From Burkholderiales bacterium (GTDB lineage Bacteria > Pseudomonadota > Gammaproteobacteria > Burkholderiales > Burkholderiaceae_C): a DNA stretch of 64,000 bases. The notes beneath the pieces were generated by a model. That model did no database searches. It worked only from the letters and a program-made list of their open reading frames with translations, and was not told where the DNA came from. Made by a program: the position numbers and the translations under genes. The DNA lies in NCBI GenBank assembly GCA_030604135.1, contig JAUVWL010000011.1, positions 50,340 to 114,339 on the forward strand, given 5' to 3'. Of the stretch, positions 29,014-39,234 are shown piece by piece (within the stretch, counting starts at the first letter, position 1; each line of letters begins with the position of its first letter).

Positions 29014-29469
29014 TCAGCGGTAGGGGTTCTTCAGGCCCAGTCCGGCCAGGATTTCGATCTCCCGGGCCTCCATGGCCTCGGCGTCCGCTTCGCCCGTCTC
29101 GTGGTCCCAGCCCTGGGCGTGCAGGGTGCCATGCACCAGCAGGTGGGTGTAGTGCTCGGCCAGCGTTTTCTTCAGGTCCTTGGCCTCGCGCGCGACCACC
29201 GGCGCACACAGCACCAGATCGGCCATCACCAGGGGCTCGGTGGCGTAGTCGAAGGTGAGCACGTTGGTCGCATAGTCCTTGCCGCGGTAATCACGATTCA
29301 GGGCACGGCCTTCGTCTTCGTCGACGATGCGCACCGTGATCTCGGCATCGGTCTCAAGGGCGTGGCGGATGGCGCGCTGCACCCGGTGGCGGGGCAGGGC
29401 GGCGCGGTGGACGTCGGCTCGGCTCAGGGCGCCAAACTGCAGCGACAGGCTCAGGCTGGGCAGGGACAT
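29014..29469 (-). CDS. ybeY: Endoribonuclease YbeY
   Basis: HLLVHGTLHAQGWDHE zinc motif; YRGKDYATNVLTFDY. Confidence 0.93.
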   Translation of the reverse strand: MSLPSLSLSLQFGALSRADVHRAALPRHRVQRAIRHALETDAEITVRIVDEDEGRALNRDYRGKDYATNVLTFDYATEPLVMADLVLCAPVVAREAKDLKKTLAEHYTHLLVHGTLHAQGWDHETGEADAEAMEAREIEILAGLGLKNPYR

Positions 29470-29497
29470 GGTGGCGGGGGATTGATGCGGGTTGGGG

Positions 29498-29926
29498 TCA
29501 GGGCCTGACCGCGCGGCAGTCGGCCAGCCGCACCTGCTCGCGGGCCGTGTGGTCGGCCGCCAGAAAGGCCAGGAAACCTTCGTCGCCCTTGCTGTGCCAG
29601 CGCAGGCCGGCTTCCTCGTCCAGTGCCACATAGCGCGCGCCCGATGCCGATGGCCGGTTCTGCATCAGGTGGGTGCGACCCTGGTGGTGCAGGGCCGCAA
29701 AGGACAGGCCGCTGCGCAGGTTCAGGTAGGCGACCTCAAGTTCGACACCGCCTGCGCAGCGGTAGCGCCGGGTGTGGCTCTCGAAGTCCGGACCGCTGAT
29801 GGCGCCGGGTCGGGGGGTGGTCCCGGTGGCTTGCAAGCCCGGTGTGGCGCAGCCGCCCAGCAGCACGGTGAGCCCGCCCAGCAGGGCCGTCGCGACCACA
29901 CCCAAGGAATGAGAAGAGGCGGCCAT
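29498..29926 (-). CDS. Lipoprotein with MliC-like (c-type lysozyme inhibitor) domain
   Basis: Lipobox LLGGCAT; YRCAGGVELEVAYLN...ARYVALDEEAGLRWHSKGDEGFLA. Confidence 0.6.
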   Translation of the reverse strand: MAASSHSLGVVATALLGGLTVLLGGCATPGLQATGTTPRPGAISGPDFESHTRRYRCAGGVELEVAYLNLRSGLSFAALHHQGRTHLMQNRPSASGARYVALDEEAGLRWHSKGDEGFLAFLAADHTAREQVRLADCRAVRP

Positions 29927-29936
29927 GGCGATCCCT

Positions 29937-30917
29937 TCAGCTGCTCTTGCGTCGGCTGCGGGTGGGCAGCGGCGGCAGGTCGTCGGCGTTGCCACGCACG
30001 TCGTAAGCGTCAACGATGCGGGCCACCAGCGGGTGCCGCACCACGTCGGCGCTGGTCAGGCGGTTGAAGGCAATGCCCTGCAGGCGCTTGAGCACCCGCT
30101 CGGCGTCGATCAGGCCCGACAACTGGGTGCGGGGCAGGTCGATCTGGCTCACGTCGCCGGTGACCACGGCCTTGCTGCCGAAACCGATGCGGGTGAGGAA
30201 CATCTTCATCTGCTCGGGCGTGGTGTTCTGCGCCTCGTCCAGGATGACAAAGGCGTGGTTGAGCGTGCGCCCGCGCATGAAGGCCAGCGGTGCGATCTCG
30301 ATCTGCTGGCGCTCGAAGGCCTTCTGGACCTTGTCGAAGCCCATCAGGTCGTACAGCGCGTCGTACAGCGGGCGCAGGTAGGGGTCGACCTTCTGCGTCA
30401 GGTCGCCCGGCAGAAAACCCAGGCGCTCGCCAGCCTCGACCGCCGGGCGCGTCAGCACGATCTTCTGCACTGCGCTGCGCTCCAGCGAGTCGACCGCACA
30501 GGCCACCGCCAGGTAGGTCTTGCCGGTGCCGGCCGGCCCGATGCCAAACGTGATGTCGTGGGTGGCCATGTTCTCCAGGTAGCGGGCCTGGTTGGGCGTG
30601 CGCCCGCGCACCTCGCCGCGCCGCGTCTGCATGGCCAGGGCTTCGTCACCGGCCTCGGGCAGGGCGGTGTCGCCGGCCAGCATCAGCTGCACCTGCTCGT
30701 CCGGGATGGGCTTGCGCGCCATCTCGTACATGGCCTGCAGCACCTCCATCGCCTGCTGGGCTCGCGCCTTGGGACCTTCGACGCGGAACTGTTCGAATCG
30801 GTGCGCCACCTTGACCTGCAGCGCGGCTTCGATGCTGCGGATGTGGCGGTCCATCGGGCCGCACAGGTGGGCCATGCGCTCGTTGTCGGGTGGGGCGAAG
30901 GTGTGGCGCAGGATCAA
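29937..30917 (-). CDS. PhoH family ATPase
   Basis: DITFGIGPAGTGKTYLAVACAVD; IVLTRPAVEAGERLGFLPGDL; FVILDEAQNTTPEQMKMFLTRIGF. Confidence 0.93.
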   Translation of the reverse strand: MILRHTFAPPDNERMAHLCGPMDRHIRSIEAALQVKVAHRFEQFRVEGPKARAQQAMEVLQAMYEMARKPIPDEQVQLMLAGDTALPEAGDEALAMQTRRGEVRGRTPNQARYLENMATHDITFGIGPAGTGKTYLAVACAVDSLERSAVQKIVLTRPAVEAGERLGFLPGDLTQKVDPYLRPLYDALYDLMGFDKVQKAFERQQIEIAPLAFMRGRTLNHAFVILDEAQNTTPEQMKMFLTRIGFGSKAVVTGDVSQIDLPRTQLSGLIDAERVLKRLQGIAFNRLTSADVVRHPLVARIVDAYDVRGNADDLPPLPTRSRRKSS

Positions 30918-30952
30918 GCCGATAATCTCCGGAGAACCAAGGAAATACCCCG

Positions 30953-31531
30953 ATGATAGGCAAGTTGACCGGCACCCTGCTGGAAAAGAACCCGCCGCAG
31001 ATCCTGATCGACTGCCAGGGCGTGGGCTACGAGGTGGATGTGCCCATGAGCACCTTCTACCACCTGCCGGCGGCCGGCGAGAAGGTGTCGCTGCTGACGC
31101 ACTTTGTCGTGCGCGAGGACGCCCAGATCCTGTACGGCTTTGGCAGCGCGCCCGAGCGCGAGGCCTTTCGGCAGCTGATCCGCATCAGCGGTGTCGGACC
31201 GCGCACGGCGCTGTCGGTGCTGTCTGGCCTGTCGGTGGCCGAGCTGGCGCAGGCGGTGACCGCCCAGGAGACCGGTCGCATCGTCAAGGTGCCTGGCATC
31301 GGCAAGAAGACGGCCGAGCGCCTTCTGCTTGAGCTCAAGGGCAAGCTGGGTGCCGACCTGCCGCTGCCGGGCAGCGCGGCGGCTGTGGGCGACGCCGCCA
31401 GCGACATCCAGCAGGCGCTGATGGCCCTGGGCTACAACGAAAAGGACGCCGCCGCCGCGCTGAAGGCCTTGCCGGCCGGTGTGGGGGTGAGCGAAGGCAT
31501 CAAGCTGGCGCTGAAGTCGCTGGCGAAATAA
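30953..31531 (+). CDS. ruvA: Holliday junction branch migration protein RuvA
   Basis: [52 protein letters not shown]. Confidence 0.95.
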   Translation: MIGKLTGTLLEKNPPQILIDCQGVGYEVDVPMSTFYHLPAAGEKVSLLTHFVVREDAQILYGFGSAPEREAFRQLIRISGVGPRTALSVLSGLSVAELAQAVTAQETGRIVKVPGIGKKTAERLLLELKGKLGADLPLPGSAAAVGDAASDIQQALMALGYNEKDAAAALKALPAGVGVSEGIKLALKSLAK

Positions 31532-31546
31532 GCACACCAGACACGC

Positions 31547-32599
31547 ATGACCATCCAGACCGACGACTTCGCTCCCCCTCCGCGTGTGGTGTCGGCCGCG
31601 GCCGCTTCCCCCAAGGAAGAGGCCATCGAGCGAGCGCTGCGCCCCAAGCTGCTGGACGAATACGTCGGTCAGCAGAAGGTGCGCGAGCAGCTGGAGATCT
31701 TCATCGGCGCGGCCAGGAAGCGCGCCGAGGCCCTGGACCATGTGCTGCTGTTCGGCCCGCCGGGCCTGGGCAAGACCACGCTCTCCCACATCATCGCGCA
31801 GGAGCTTGGCGTGAACCTGCGCCAGACCAGCGGCCCGGTGCTGGAAAAACCCAAGGACCTGGCGGCGCTGCTGACCAACCTCGAACCCAACGACGTGCTG
31901 TTCATCGACGAGATCCACCGGCTTTCACCCGTCGTCGAGGAAATCCTGTACCCGGCGCTGGAGGACTACCAGATCGACATCATGATCGGCGAGGGGCCGG
32001 CGGCACGCAGCATCAAGCTGGACCTGCAGCCCTTCACCCTGGTGGGCGCCACCACGCGCGCCGGCATGCTGACCAACCCGCTGCGCGACCGCTTTGGCAT
32101 CGTGGCGCGGCTGGAGTTCTACACCCCGGCCGAACTGCAGCGCATTGTCACCCGCAGTGCCGGCCTGCTGAACGCGCCCATCGACCCCGAGGGCGCGTTC
32201 GAGATCGCGCGCCGCAGCCGGGGCACGCCACGCATTGCCAACCGCCTGTTGCGCCGGGTGCGCGACTATGCCGACGTGAAGGGCGATGGCCACATCACGG
32301 CCGACATAGCCGGCCGCGCGCTGACCATGCTGGACGTCGACCCCGAAGGCTTCGACCTGATGGACCGCAAGCTGCTGGAGGCGGTGATCCACCGCTTCGA
32401 CGGCGGCCCGGTGGGGCTGGACAACATCGCGGCCAGCATCGGCGAGGAGCGCGACACCATCGAGGACGTGATCGAGCCCTACCTGATCCAGCAGGGTTAC
32501 CTGCAGCGCACGCCGCGCGGTCGCACCGCCACGCTGGCCGCCTACCGCCACCTGGGCGTGGCACCGCCGGCCGCCGAGGGCGGGCTGTTCGGCGCCTGA
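31547..32599 (+). CDS. ruvB: Holliday junction DNA helicase RuvB
   Basis: [55 protein letters not shown]. Confidence 0.97.
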   Translation: MTIQTDDFAPPPRVVSAAAASPKEEAIERALRPKLLDEYVGQQKVREQLEIFIGAARKRAEALDHVLLFGPPGLGKTTLSHIIAQELGVNLRQTSGPVLEKPKDLAALLTNLEPNDVLFIDEIHRLSPVVEEILYPALEDYQIDIMIGEGPAARSIKLDLQPFTLVGATTRAGMLTNPLRDRFGIVARLEFYTPAELQRIVTRSAGLLNAPIDPEGAFEIARRSRGTPRIANRLLRRVRDYADVKGDGHITADIAGRALTMLDVDPEGFDLMDRKLLEAVIHRFDGGPVGLDNIAASIGEERDTIEDVIEPYLIQQGYLQRTPRGRTATLAAYRHLGVAPPAAEGGLFGA

Positions 32600-32606
32600 A
32601 GTCTCG

Positions 32607-34238
32607 ATGCAGGGCACGGTCGAGCGGCTGTCCGATGGCAGCGAGGTATTCCGGGCCAGCTGGCGCGGCGGTACCACGCTGCTGGCCGCCTTCATCCTGA
32701 TGCTGGGCTTGCTGATGGCCTGGTGGGCGCTGGCCGACGAGGAAGCACCGCTGGCGCTCTGGGGTTTTGCGGTCTTCTTTGGCGGTGTGGGCCTGGTGCT
32801 GTTCAAGCCCGTGCTCAGTCGCCTGCCGGTGGTGCAGGTTGGTCCCCAGGGCGTGAGTGGGCAGCTGCTGCGTGGCCACACCGTGCCCTGGTCGGACATC
32901 ACCGATGTGGGGTTTCAGGTGGTGCAGGGCCGGGAGGTGATCACGCTCACGCTGCGCGCTGGTTCGCCGCTGCTGGCGCCGACCAAACCCCTGATCGGTG
33001 GCGGGCTTGTGCGGGGCCTGAGCCTGGACCCCTTGCGCCGGGACGACCGTGCGCTGGCCACGTTGGCGGTGATGCAGGCCTTTCGCCGCCATGCCGGCGC
33101 CCAGGCGCAGCGGGCCGAGCGGGCGGCCTGGCAGGAGACGCTGGACCACGAGGCCTTCGATCAGCGTTTGCGCGAAACCACCCCCAGCCTCTGGGCCCTG
33201 TATGCCGTGATGGCCTTGAACGTGGGTGTCTGGATGGCCAACCTGGCCGATGGCCTGGACCCCATGCAGCCGGCCACGGCCGACCTGTTCCGCTGGGGTG
33301 CCAGCTCCGCCACGGCGGTGGTGCGCGACGGCGAGCTCTGGCGCCTGCTGACCGCCACCGTGCTGCACGGTGGCTTGCTGCACCTGGCACTCAACATGTA
33401 CGCCCTGTGGATCGGGGGAACGCAGGTTGCGCGCTGGTTCGGCAACGGCCAGTTCCTGCTGATCTACTGGGGTTCGGCCCTGGCGGGGGCGTCGCTGAGC
33501 CTGCACTTCTCGGCCCAGCAGGCGGTGTCGGTGGGTGCGTCGGGCGCGGTGTTCGGCGTGCTCGGGGCCTTGCTGGCCGGTGTGCTGCAGCAGCGCGAAC
33601 GGGTTCCGAAAGCGGTGGTCATACAGCTGCTGACCTCGCAGGGCCTGTTCGTGATGTTTTCATTGGGCCAGGGTTTCACGCGCGATGGCATCGACAACGC
33701 GGCCCATGTGGGCGGTCTGCTGGCGGGCGCCGCCATGGGCTGGTTGCTGGTGGAGCTGGTCGACCTGCAGGCCGCGCCCGGGGCGCGCCGGCGCGGCCAG
33801 GGCATGGCGGTGGCTGCGGTGGGACTGGCCGTGGCCGGGCTGGTCTGGGCGGCGCAGCCCGGGGTGGACCACCGGCAGCTGTTTGCCGAGCAGGGGGCGC
33901 TGCGGCAGGTGCTGCCGGCCTACCAGTCGGCCGAACAGGCCTTGCTGGCGGACATCCGCTCCCATCAGGCCGGCAACATGACGCGCGCGCAACTGGTGGA
34001 CGCGCTGCAGCGCGTCCACATGCCGGCCTACCAGGACGTGGGCGAGCGCCTGGCGCGGGCCAGCGACACGGTGTCGTCGGACCGCCTGAGCCACCTGTTG
34101 GTGTTGCAGTCGGGCTGGCTGGAGATCATGGCGATGGAGGTCAACGGTCTGACCGACACGGGTCGGGGCGAGGCCCGGGCCGGCGAGCTGCTGCAGGCCA
34201 TGCAGCTGGCCCGGGAGCGGCTTCAGGCTCGCCCCTGA
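32607..34238 (+). CDS. Rhomboid family intramembrane serine protease
   Basis: VGASGAVFGVLGALLAG (GxSG) and NAAHVGGLLAG His motif; LLHLALNMYALW. Confidence 0.88.
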   Translation: MQGTVERLSDGSEVFRASWRGGTTLLAAFILMLGLLMAWWALADEEAPLALWGFAVFFGGVGLVLFKPVLSRLPVVQVGPQGVSGQLLRGHTVPWSDITDVGFQVVQGREVITLTLRAGSPLLAPTKPLIGGGLVRGLSLDPLRRDDRALATLAVMQAFRRHAGAQAQRAERAAWQETLDHEAFDQRLRETTPSLWALYAVMALNVGVWMANLADGLDPMQPATADLFRWGASSATAVVRDGELWRLLTATVLHGGLLHLALNMYALWIGGTQVARWFGNGQFLLIYWGSALAGASLSLHFSAQQAVSVGASGAVFGVLGALLAGVLQQRERVPKAVVIQLLTSQGLFVMFSLGQGFTRDGIDNAAHVGGLLAGAAMGWLLVELVDLQAAPGARRRGQGMAVAAVGLAVAGLVWAAQPGVDHRQLFAEQGALRQVLPAYQSAEQALLADIRSHQAGNMTRAQLVDALQRVHMPAYQDVGERLARASDTVSSDRLSHLLVLQSGWLEIMAMEVNGLTDTGRGEARAGELLQAMQLARERLQARP

Positions 34239-35956
34239 ACCCGAGACGCGCGCAGCGTGCCGCCGACGATCAGGCACTGCGCCGCGTAGTAGGTGGACAG
34301 CACCCAGACGGCCGACGCCGGCAGGGGGCTGACAAAACGGTTGAGGGCCAGCAGGGTGTCGCTGATCACAAAGGCGACCGCGCCCGCCGCCACCAGCACC
34401 GAGGCCAGGTCGCGCTGCAGCCAGGCGCGGCCGATGGCCTGGGCGGCCATGAGCGAGATCACCAGCGCGTACACCGCCACCGGCCCGTGCAGGCCCGCCG
34501 GCAGGCCACCGACCCAGAGCACGGCCACCATCAGCACGGCGTAGGCCAGGCAACCAACCAGCACGGGGCGCACCGGCCACCAGCGCGTGCCCTGACGAAA
34601 CAGCATGATGTAGGCCAGGTGCGCCAGCAGGAAGGCCACCAGGCCAGGGATGAAAAGACCCTCGAGCATCAGGAACACGTCACCCGCGAGCGAGGCGGCC
34701 AGGGCCAGACCCAGCCAGCGCGCCACTGTACCCGGCAGGCGACCCGAGCGCCGGACCTGCACCACCAGCAGCAGGGCCAGCACCATCGCCGCGGGCTTGA
34801 AAAACAGATGGGCTTCGCGCCAGCCGTCGGCCGCGGTCGCCATGGACAGGGCACCTGCTTCGATGACCAGGGCTTCCAGCGGCAGCAGGCGTCCTTGCAT
34901 GACGGCACCCACCGCCCACAGGCCGACCATCAGCACACCGAACCAGAGGGCGCTGCGCGACAGCGGCCAGGCTTCGGCTTGCCACAGGAACAGCGCCACG
35001 CCACCGAGCAGAATCAGGAACTGCAGGGCGGAAAAAGCCTGCAGGCCTGGTCCCATGGGGGTTTCAAAGCGCTGCAGGCGCACGGGGTCAAAGGCCGGCG
35101 CGGGTTCTGTTGCCGCCAGATCGGTGGGTCGCCAGCCGGGGGGCTTGAGCCAGACCCGCAGTTTGTCGCCCCAGGCCCGGGTGCGCCAGCTGTCCCGGGC
35201 CAGGGCTGCATACACCTCCAGGTTGGCCCACAGCGGGTCCCAGCTGCGCAGCGGTTTGCGCGTGCCGTAGACGCAGGGGTTGGCCGGGTCCTCGTCCTTG
35301 AAACTGCCGAACAGCCGGTCCCACACAATCAGGATGCCGCCGTAGTTCTTGTCCAGGTAGTCGTCGTTGACGGCGTGGTGCACGCGGTGGTTCGAGGGAG
35401 AGGCAAACACCCGGTCGAACCAGCCCAGGCGGCCGATCTGCTGCGTGTGGATCCAGTACTGGTAGAGCAGGTCGACCAGCGCCACGATGGCAAACAGCAG
35501 CGGCGGCACGCCGGCCACCGCCATCGGGACATAGAAAATCCAGCCGAGCAGGGCGCCGCTGCTGGTCTGACGCAGAGCGGTCGACAGGTTGTAGTCCTCG
35601 CTCTGGTGGTGCACCACATGGGCGGCCCAGAACACCGCGCTCTCATGCCCCAGGCGGTGGTGCCAGTAGTAGCAGAAGTCGTAGAACAGCAGCGCCAGCA
35701 GCCAGCCGGCCCAGTGGTCCCACAGGGCCGCGTCGGGGAAGACGGCGAACACGCCGTACACGGCGGTGTAGATGCCCACCCGCAGCAGCCGCGTGAAGAC
35801 GGCGCTGATCTGGCTGAGCATGCCCAGGCCGATGCTGGTGACCGCATCGGCCAGGCGGTAGGTGTTGCGGCCGCGTGCGCGTCCGATGGCGAACTCCAGT
35901 CCGATGAGCAGCAGGAAGACCGGGGTCGCCAGCACGATGATCTGGCTGGATGTCAT
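34223..35956 (-). CDS. Fusion: N-terminal sterol desaturase/fatty acid hydroxylase (AGMO-like) domain plus C-terminal YhhN/TMEM86 lysoplasmalogenase-like domain
   Basis: His-box motifs YYWHHRLGHE, HVVHHQSEDYN, HRVHHAVNDDYLDKN; C-terminal polytopic region LAGDVFLMLEGLFIPGLVAFLLAHLAYIMLF and FVISDTLLALNRF. Confidence 0.85.
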   Translation of the reverse strand: MTSSQIIVLATPVFLLLIGLEFAIGRARGRNTYRLADAVTSIGLGMLSQISAVFTRLLRVGIYTAVYGVFAVFPDAALWDHWAGWLLALLFYDFCYYWHHRLGHESAVFWAAHVVHHQSEDYNLSTALRQTSSGALLGWIFYVPMAVAGVPPLLFAIVALVDLLYQYWIHTQQIGRLGWFDRVFASPSNHRVHHAVNDDYLDKNYGGILIVWDRLFGSFKDEDPANPCVYGTRKPLRSWDPLWANLEVYAALARDSWRTRAWGDKLRVWLKPPGWRPTDLAATEPAPAFDPVRLQRFETPMGPGLQAFSALQFLILLGGVALFLWQAEAWPLSRSALWFGVLMVGLWAVGAVMQGRLLPLEALVIEAGALSMATAADGWREAHLFFKPAAMVLALLLVVQVRRSGRLPGTVARWLGLALAASLAGDVFLMLEGLFIPGLVAFLLAHLAYIMLFRQGTRWWPVRPVLVGCLAYAVLMVAVLWVGGLPAGLHGPVAVYALVISLMAAQAIGRAWLQRDLASVLVAAGAVAFVISDTLLALNRFVSPLPASAVWVLSTYYAAQCLIVGGTLRASRVQGRA

Positions 35957-36039
35957 GGCGGTCTATTCTGGTACGGGTCAGTACCCATGCGCCACCGCAA
36001 GAACCCTTATGCGGGCATGACCGATTTCCTCTCAGCCTC

Positions 36040-36690
36040 TCAAGCGCTGCGCTCGTCCAGGGTCTGGCCCTCTTCGTGCGTCTGCAGGTGGCCAGTGTCG
36101 GCCCAGCCCACCAGGCTCAGGCCCTCCGGCGACCAGAGCAGGCGGTTGATGGCCGTGTTGGGCAGCTCCCAGCTGCGGGGGGCCTGCAGTTCCAGCCGGG
36201 TGGCCGCGCGGTACAGGATGTCCAGCACGCCGCCATGGGCCACCAGCAGCACCTGCTCGCCGGGGTGGCGGGCGGCCAGCTGCTCGACGGTGCCGACCAC
36301 CCGCTCGCGCAGCTGCAGCAGGGTCTCGCCGCCGGGCGGGGCGAAGTCGGGCACCCGTTTGCGCCAGGCCAGCGCCTCTTCGGGGTGGCGCGACTCCAGC
36401 TCGGCCCAGGTCTGCCCTTCGAAGTGACCGAAGCTGCGTTCACGCAGGCCGGTGTGTATCTGCACACGGGCCCCATGGCGGCGCGCCACCGCTTCGGCGG
36501 TTTCGCGGGCGCGGCTGAGATCGCTGGCGTAGAAGGCCGCGATCGGTTCCTCCACGAGTGCATGCGCCAGTTGGTTTGCCTGCCAGCGGCCGTGGTCGTT
36601 CAGCTCGATGTCGGTGTGGCCCTGGATGCGGGTGTCACGGTTCCAGGCGGTTTCGCCGTGTCGCACGGCCAGGATGCGGGTGACTTGCAA
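36040..36690 (-). CDS. Histidine phosphatase family protein (phosphoglycerate mutase-like)
   Basis: ILAVRHGETAWNRDTRIQGHTDIELND; VAHGGVLDILYR. Confidence 0.92.
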   Translation of the reverse strand: MQVTRILAVRHGETAWNRDTRIQGHTDIELNDHGRWQANQLAHALVEEPIAAFYASDLSRARETAEAVARRHGARVQIHTGLRERSFGHFEGQTWAELESRHPEEALAWRKRVPDFAPPGGETLLQLRERVVGTVEQLAARHPGEQVLLVAHGGVLDILYRAATRLELQAPRSWELPNTAINRLLWSPEGLSLVGWADTGHLQTHEEGQTLDERSA

Positions 36691-36819
36691 AACGTATGAG
36701 GCTCCGGTTCAAAGCCCCACTGTAGCGCCTGTGGCGCTTGTCCGCCATCTCAGGGCAATGAACGAGGGTTCGCCTGCGGGTGGCACGATCCCTGCAAATG
36801 CTGGACAAAACGCCAGCAG

Positions 36820-39228
36820 ATGGGCGGTACAGCCTTTGACCTTTCCGCCACAATCACTTCCATGACGTGTGCGTCGCCACCGGACGGAGATCTCTCGTCC
36901 TTGTTCAATTTTCTGCCGGTCGGGGCTTACCGTTGCAGCTCCGACGGCACCATGCTGCGCGCCAACACGGCGCTGGTGGCCCTCAACGGCTACCCCAGCG
37001 AAGCATCCTTGCTGGAAAGTGTGCGGGTCTCTGGCAACGAGTGGTATGTGGTGCCCGGGCGTCGGGCCGAGTTCAGGCGCCTGCTTGAACGCGACGGTTT
37101 TGTCCGAGGATTCGTCTCGGAGATTCGGCCCAAGGACTCGTCGAGGCAGATCTGGGTGAGCGAAAACGCCCATGTGGTGCGCGATGCCAGCGGCCAGATC
37201 CAGTACTACGAAGGCACGGTCGAAGACATCACCGCCCAGGTGCAGGCCCAGCAGGCCCAGCGCAGCAGCGAAGAGCAGTTGCGCCTGTTGACGGCCCAGA
37301 TCCCAGGCATGGTCTACATGATCGACCTCGGTTACGACGGTCGGCGTCACTACCGGTTTGTCAGTGAAGGCGTGCGCGAGATCTATGGCTTCGGCCCGGC
37401 CGAGCTGATGGCAGACCCGATGCTGATTGCGCGCTACCGTCACCCTGATGACGCTGCGCGCCTGGCGCAGGAGACGGTGGCCGTTCTGCAAGATGGGGTC
37501 GAACTGGGCGGGGAGTACCGCATCGTGTGGCCGGATGGCCAGCAGCGCTGGGTCTTTCAGCAGTCCTGCGAGGTGGCCCGCGATGAACGGGGGGTGACGC
37601 GGGTGGGCGTTCTGCTGGACGCCACCGCTCGGGTGCAGGCCCAAAAGGCGCTGCTGGCCAGCGAGGCATTGTGGAAGGTGGCCCTGGAAAGCGCCGGTGA
37701 TGGTGTCTGGGACTGGAACCTGGTTACGGGTGAGGAGTATTTCTCGCCAGGCATCCTGGCCATGTACGGTTTTGGCGAGGGCGATCTGCCCCATGTGGCC
37801 GAAGAGATGGACCGGCGAACTCACCCCGACGACCTGCCACAGATGCAGGCCGACCGACAGGCCCATTTCGAGGGTCGCGCGCCGATTTACCGCAACGAGC
37901 ACCGCATCCGTTGCAAGGACGGCAGCTGGAAATGGGTGTTGTCACGTGGCATGGTCATTGCCCGCGACGAAGCCGGCCAACCACTGCGCATGGTGGGGAC
38001 CCACACCGACATCACCGAGCTCAGGCAGACCGAGGCGCGCCGCCAGCAGCTGGAGACACAGCTGCGCGAGTCGCAGAAGATGGAAGCCATTGGCACCCTG
38101 GCCGGCGGTGTCGCGCACGACTTCAACAACCTGCTGGCGGCCATTCTGGGCAACCTCACGCTGGCCCGAGAGGATATGGAAGCCGGGCATCCGGCGCACG
38201 AGAGCCTGGCCGAGGTGCACCGTGCGGCGATCCGGGCCCGCCAGCTGGTCCAGCAGATCCTGACCTTCAGCCGCCGCCAGGAACAGGAATTGGTGCGGCA
38301 GCCCCTGACACCGCTGGTGGAAGAGAGTCTGCGCCTGCTGCGATCGCTGCTGCCGGCGGGGGTGCGGCTGCATGCCAACCTGATCGATGGTCTGGATGTG
38401 ATGGCCGACGCCACCCAGGTGCAGCAGGTGTTGATGAACCTGTGCACCAATGCCTGGCAGTCCTTTGGCGGGCGGGGGGGCGAAATCTCGGTGAGTCTGC
38501 GTCGGCGCGTGCTCGATGCCAACGAAGCCGAACTGCTGGGTTCGCTGGTACCAGGTTCATTCGCCTGCCTGTCGGTGGCCGATGATGGCCCCGGCATGGA
38601 TGCCGACACCGAGCGGCGCATATTCGAGCCTTTCTTCACCACCAAGGCACCGGGTGAAGGCACGGGCCTGGGGCTGGCGGTGGTGCACGGCATCGTGCAG
38701 GCCCACAACGGGGCCATTGCCGTGCGCAGCCATCCGGGTGCGGGCACGCGATTTGATGTCTGGCTTCCGCTGCTTGCGTCGACACCTGCTCCTGTGGTGC
38801 CGCCTGCCGCATTGGCCCAGGCACCGTCGCCCGATGGGCAGCAAAACGGCTTGCACGTTGTCTACATCGACGACTACGAGGCGCTGGTGTTTCTGGTGGG
38901 CCGGCTGTTGCGCAAGCTGGGTTTCCGGGTCAGCACCTTCGAGTCTGGCGAAGCCGCGGTGCAGTGGCTGCGGTCGCATCCGCAGGACGCCGTGGATCTG
39001 GTGGTGACCGACCAGAACATGCCCGGCATGTCGGGTCTGGATGTCGCGCGCGAGCTGCGTCGGCTGCGCCCCGGCCTGCGTGTGGTGATGATCAGCGGGC
39101 ATGTGACCGATGCGCTGGTCACCGAGGCCGCCGAGCTGGGCGTCTTTCGCGTCTTGGGCAAGCAGGACAGCATGGACGCCCTGGGCAGTGCCATCCACTC
39201 GCTGATCGAGGAGACCCGCGCTGCCTGA
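36820..39228 (+). CDS. Multi-PAS hybrid sensor histidine kinase with C-terminal receiver domain
   Basis: PAS/PAC repeats, GGVAHDFNNLLAAILGNL H-box, G boxes DDGPGMDADTERRIFEPFFTTK, REC VVTDQNMPGMSGLDVARELR; start uncertain. Confidence 0.9.
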   Translation: MGGTAFDLSATITSMTCASPPDGDLSSLFNFLPVGAYRCSSDGTMLRANTALVALNGYPSEASLLESVRVSGNEWYVVPGRRAEFRRLLERDGFVRGFVSEIRPKDSSRQIWVSENAHVVRDASGQIQYYEGTVEDITAQVQAQQAQRSSEEQLRLLTAQIPGMVYMIDLGYDGRRHYRFVSEGVREIYGFGPAELMADPMLIARYRHPDDAARLAQETVAVLQDGVELGGEYRIVWPDGQQRWVFQQSCEVARDERGVTRVGVLLDATARVQAQKALLASEALWKVALESAGDGVWDWNLVTGEEYFSPGILAMYGFGEGDLPHVAEEMDRRTHPDDLPQMQADRQAHFEGRAPIYRNEHRIRCKDGSWKWVLSRGMVIARDEAGQPLRMVGTHTDITELRQTEARRQQLETQLRESQKMEAIGTLAGGVAHDFNNLLAAILGNLTLAREDMEAGHPAHESLAEVHRAAIRARQLVQQILTFSRRQEQELVRQPLTPLVEESLRLLRSLLPAGVRLHANLIDGLDVMADATQVQQVLMNLCTNAWQSFGGRGGEISVSLRRRVLDANEAELLGSLVPGSFACLSVADDGPGMDADTERRIFEPFFTTKAPGEGTGLGLAVVHGIVQAHNGAIAVRSHPGAGTRFDVWLPLLASTPAPVVPPAALAQAPSPDGQQNGLHVVYIDDYEALVFLVGRLLRKLGFRVSTFESGEAAVQWLRSHPQDAVDLVVTDQNMPGMSGLDVARELRRLRPGLRVVMISGHVTDALVTEAAELGVFRVLGKQDSMDALGSAIHSLIEETRAA

Positions 39229-39234
39229 ATGGGG

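Noticed and set aside
32723-36427. 1234-aa plus-strand ORF
   Set aside because: Overlaps the rhomboid gene and runs antisense to the AGMO/YhhN fusion and phosphatase genes; Gly/Arg/Ala/Gln-rich low-information translation typical of shadow frames in high-GC DNA
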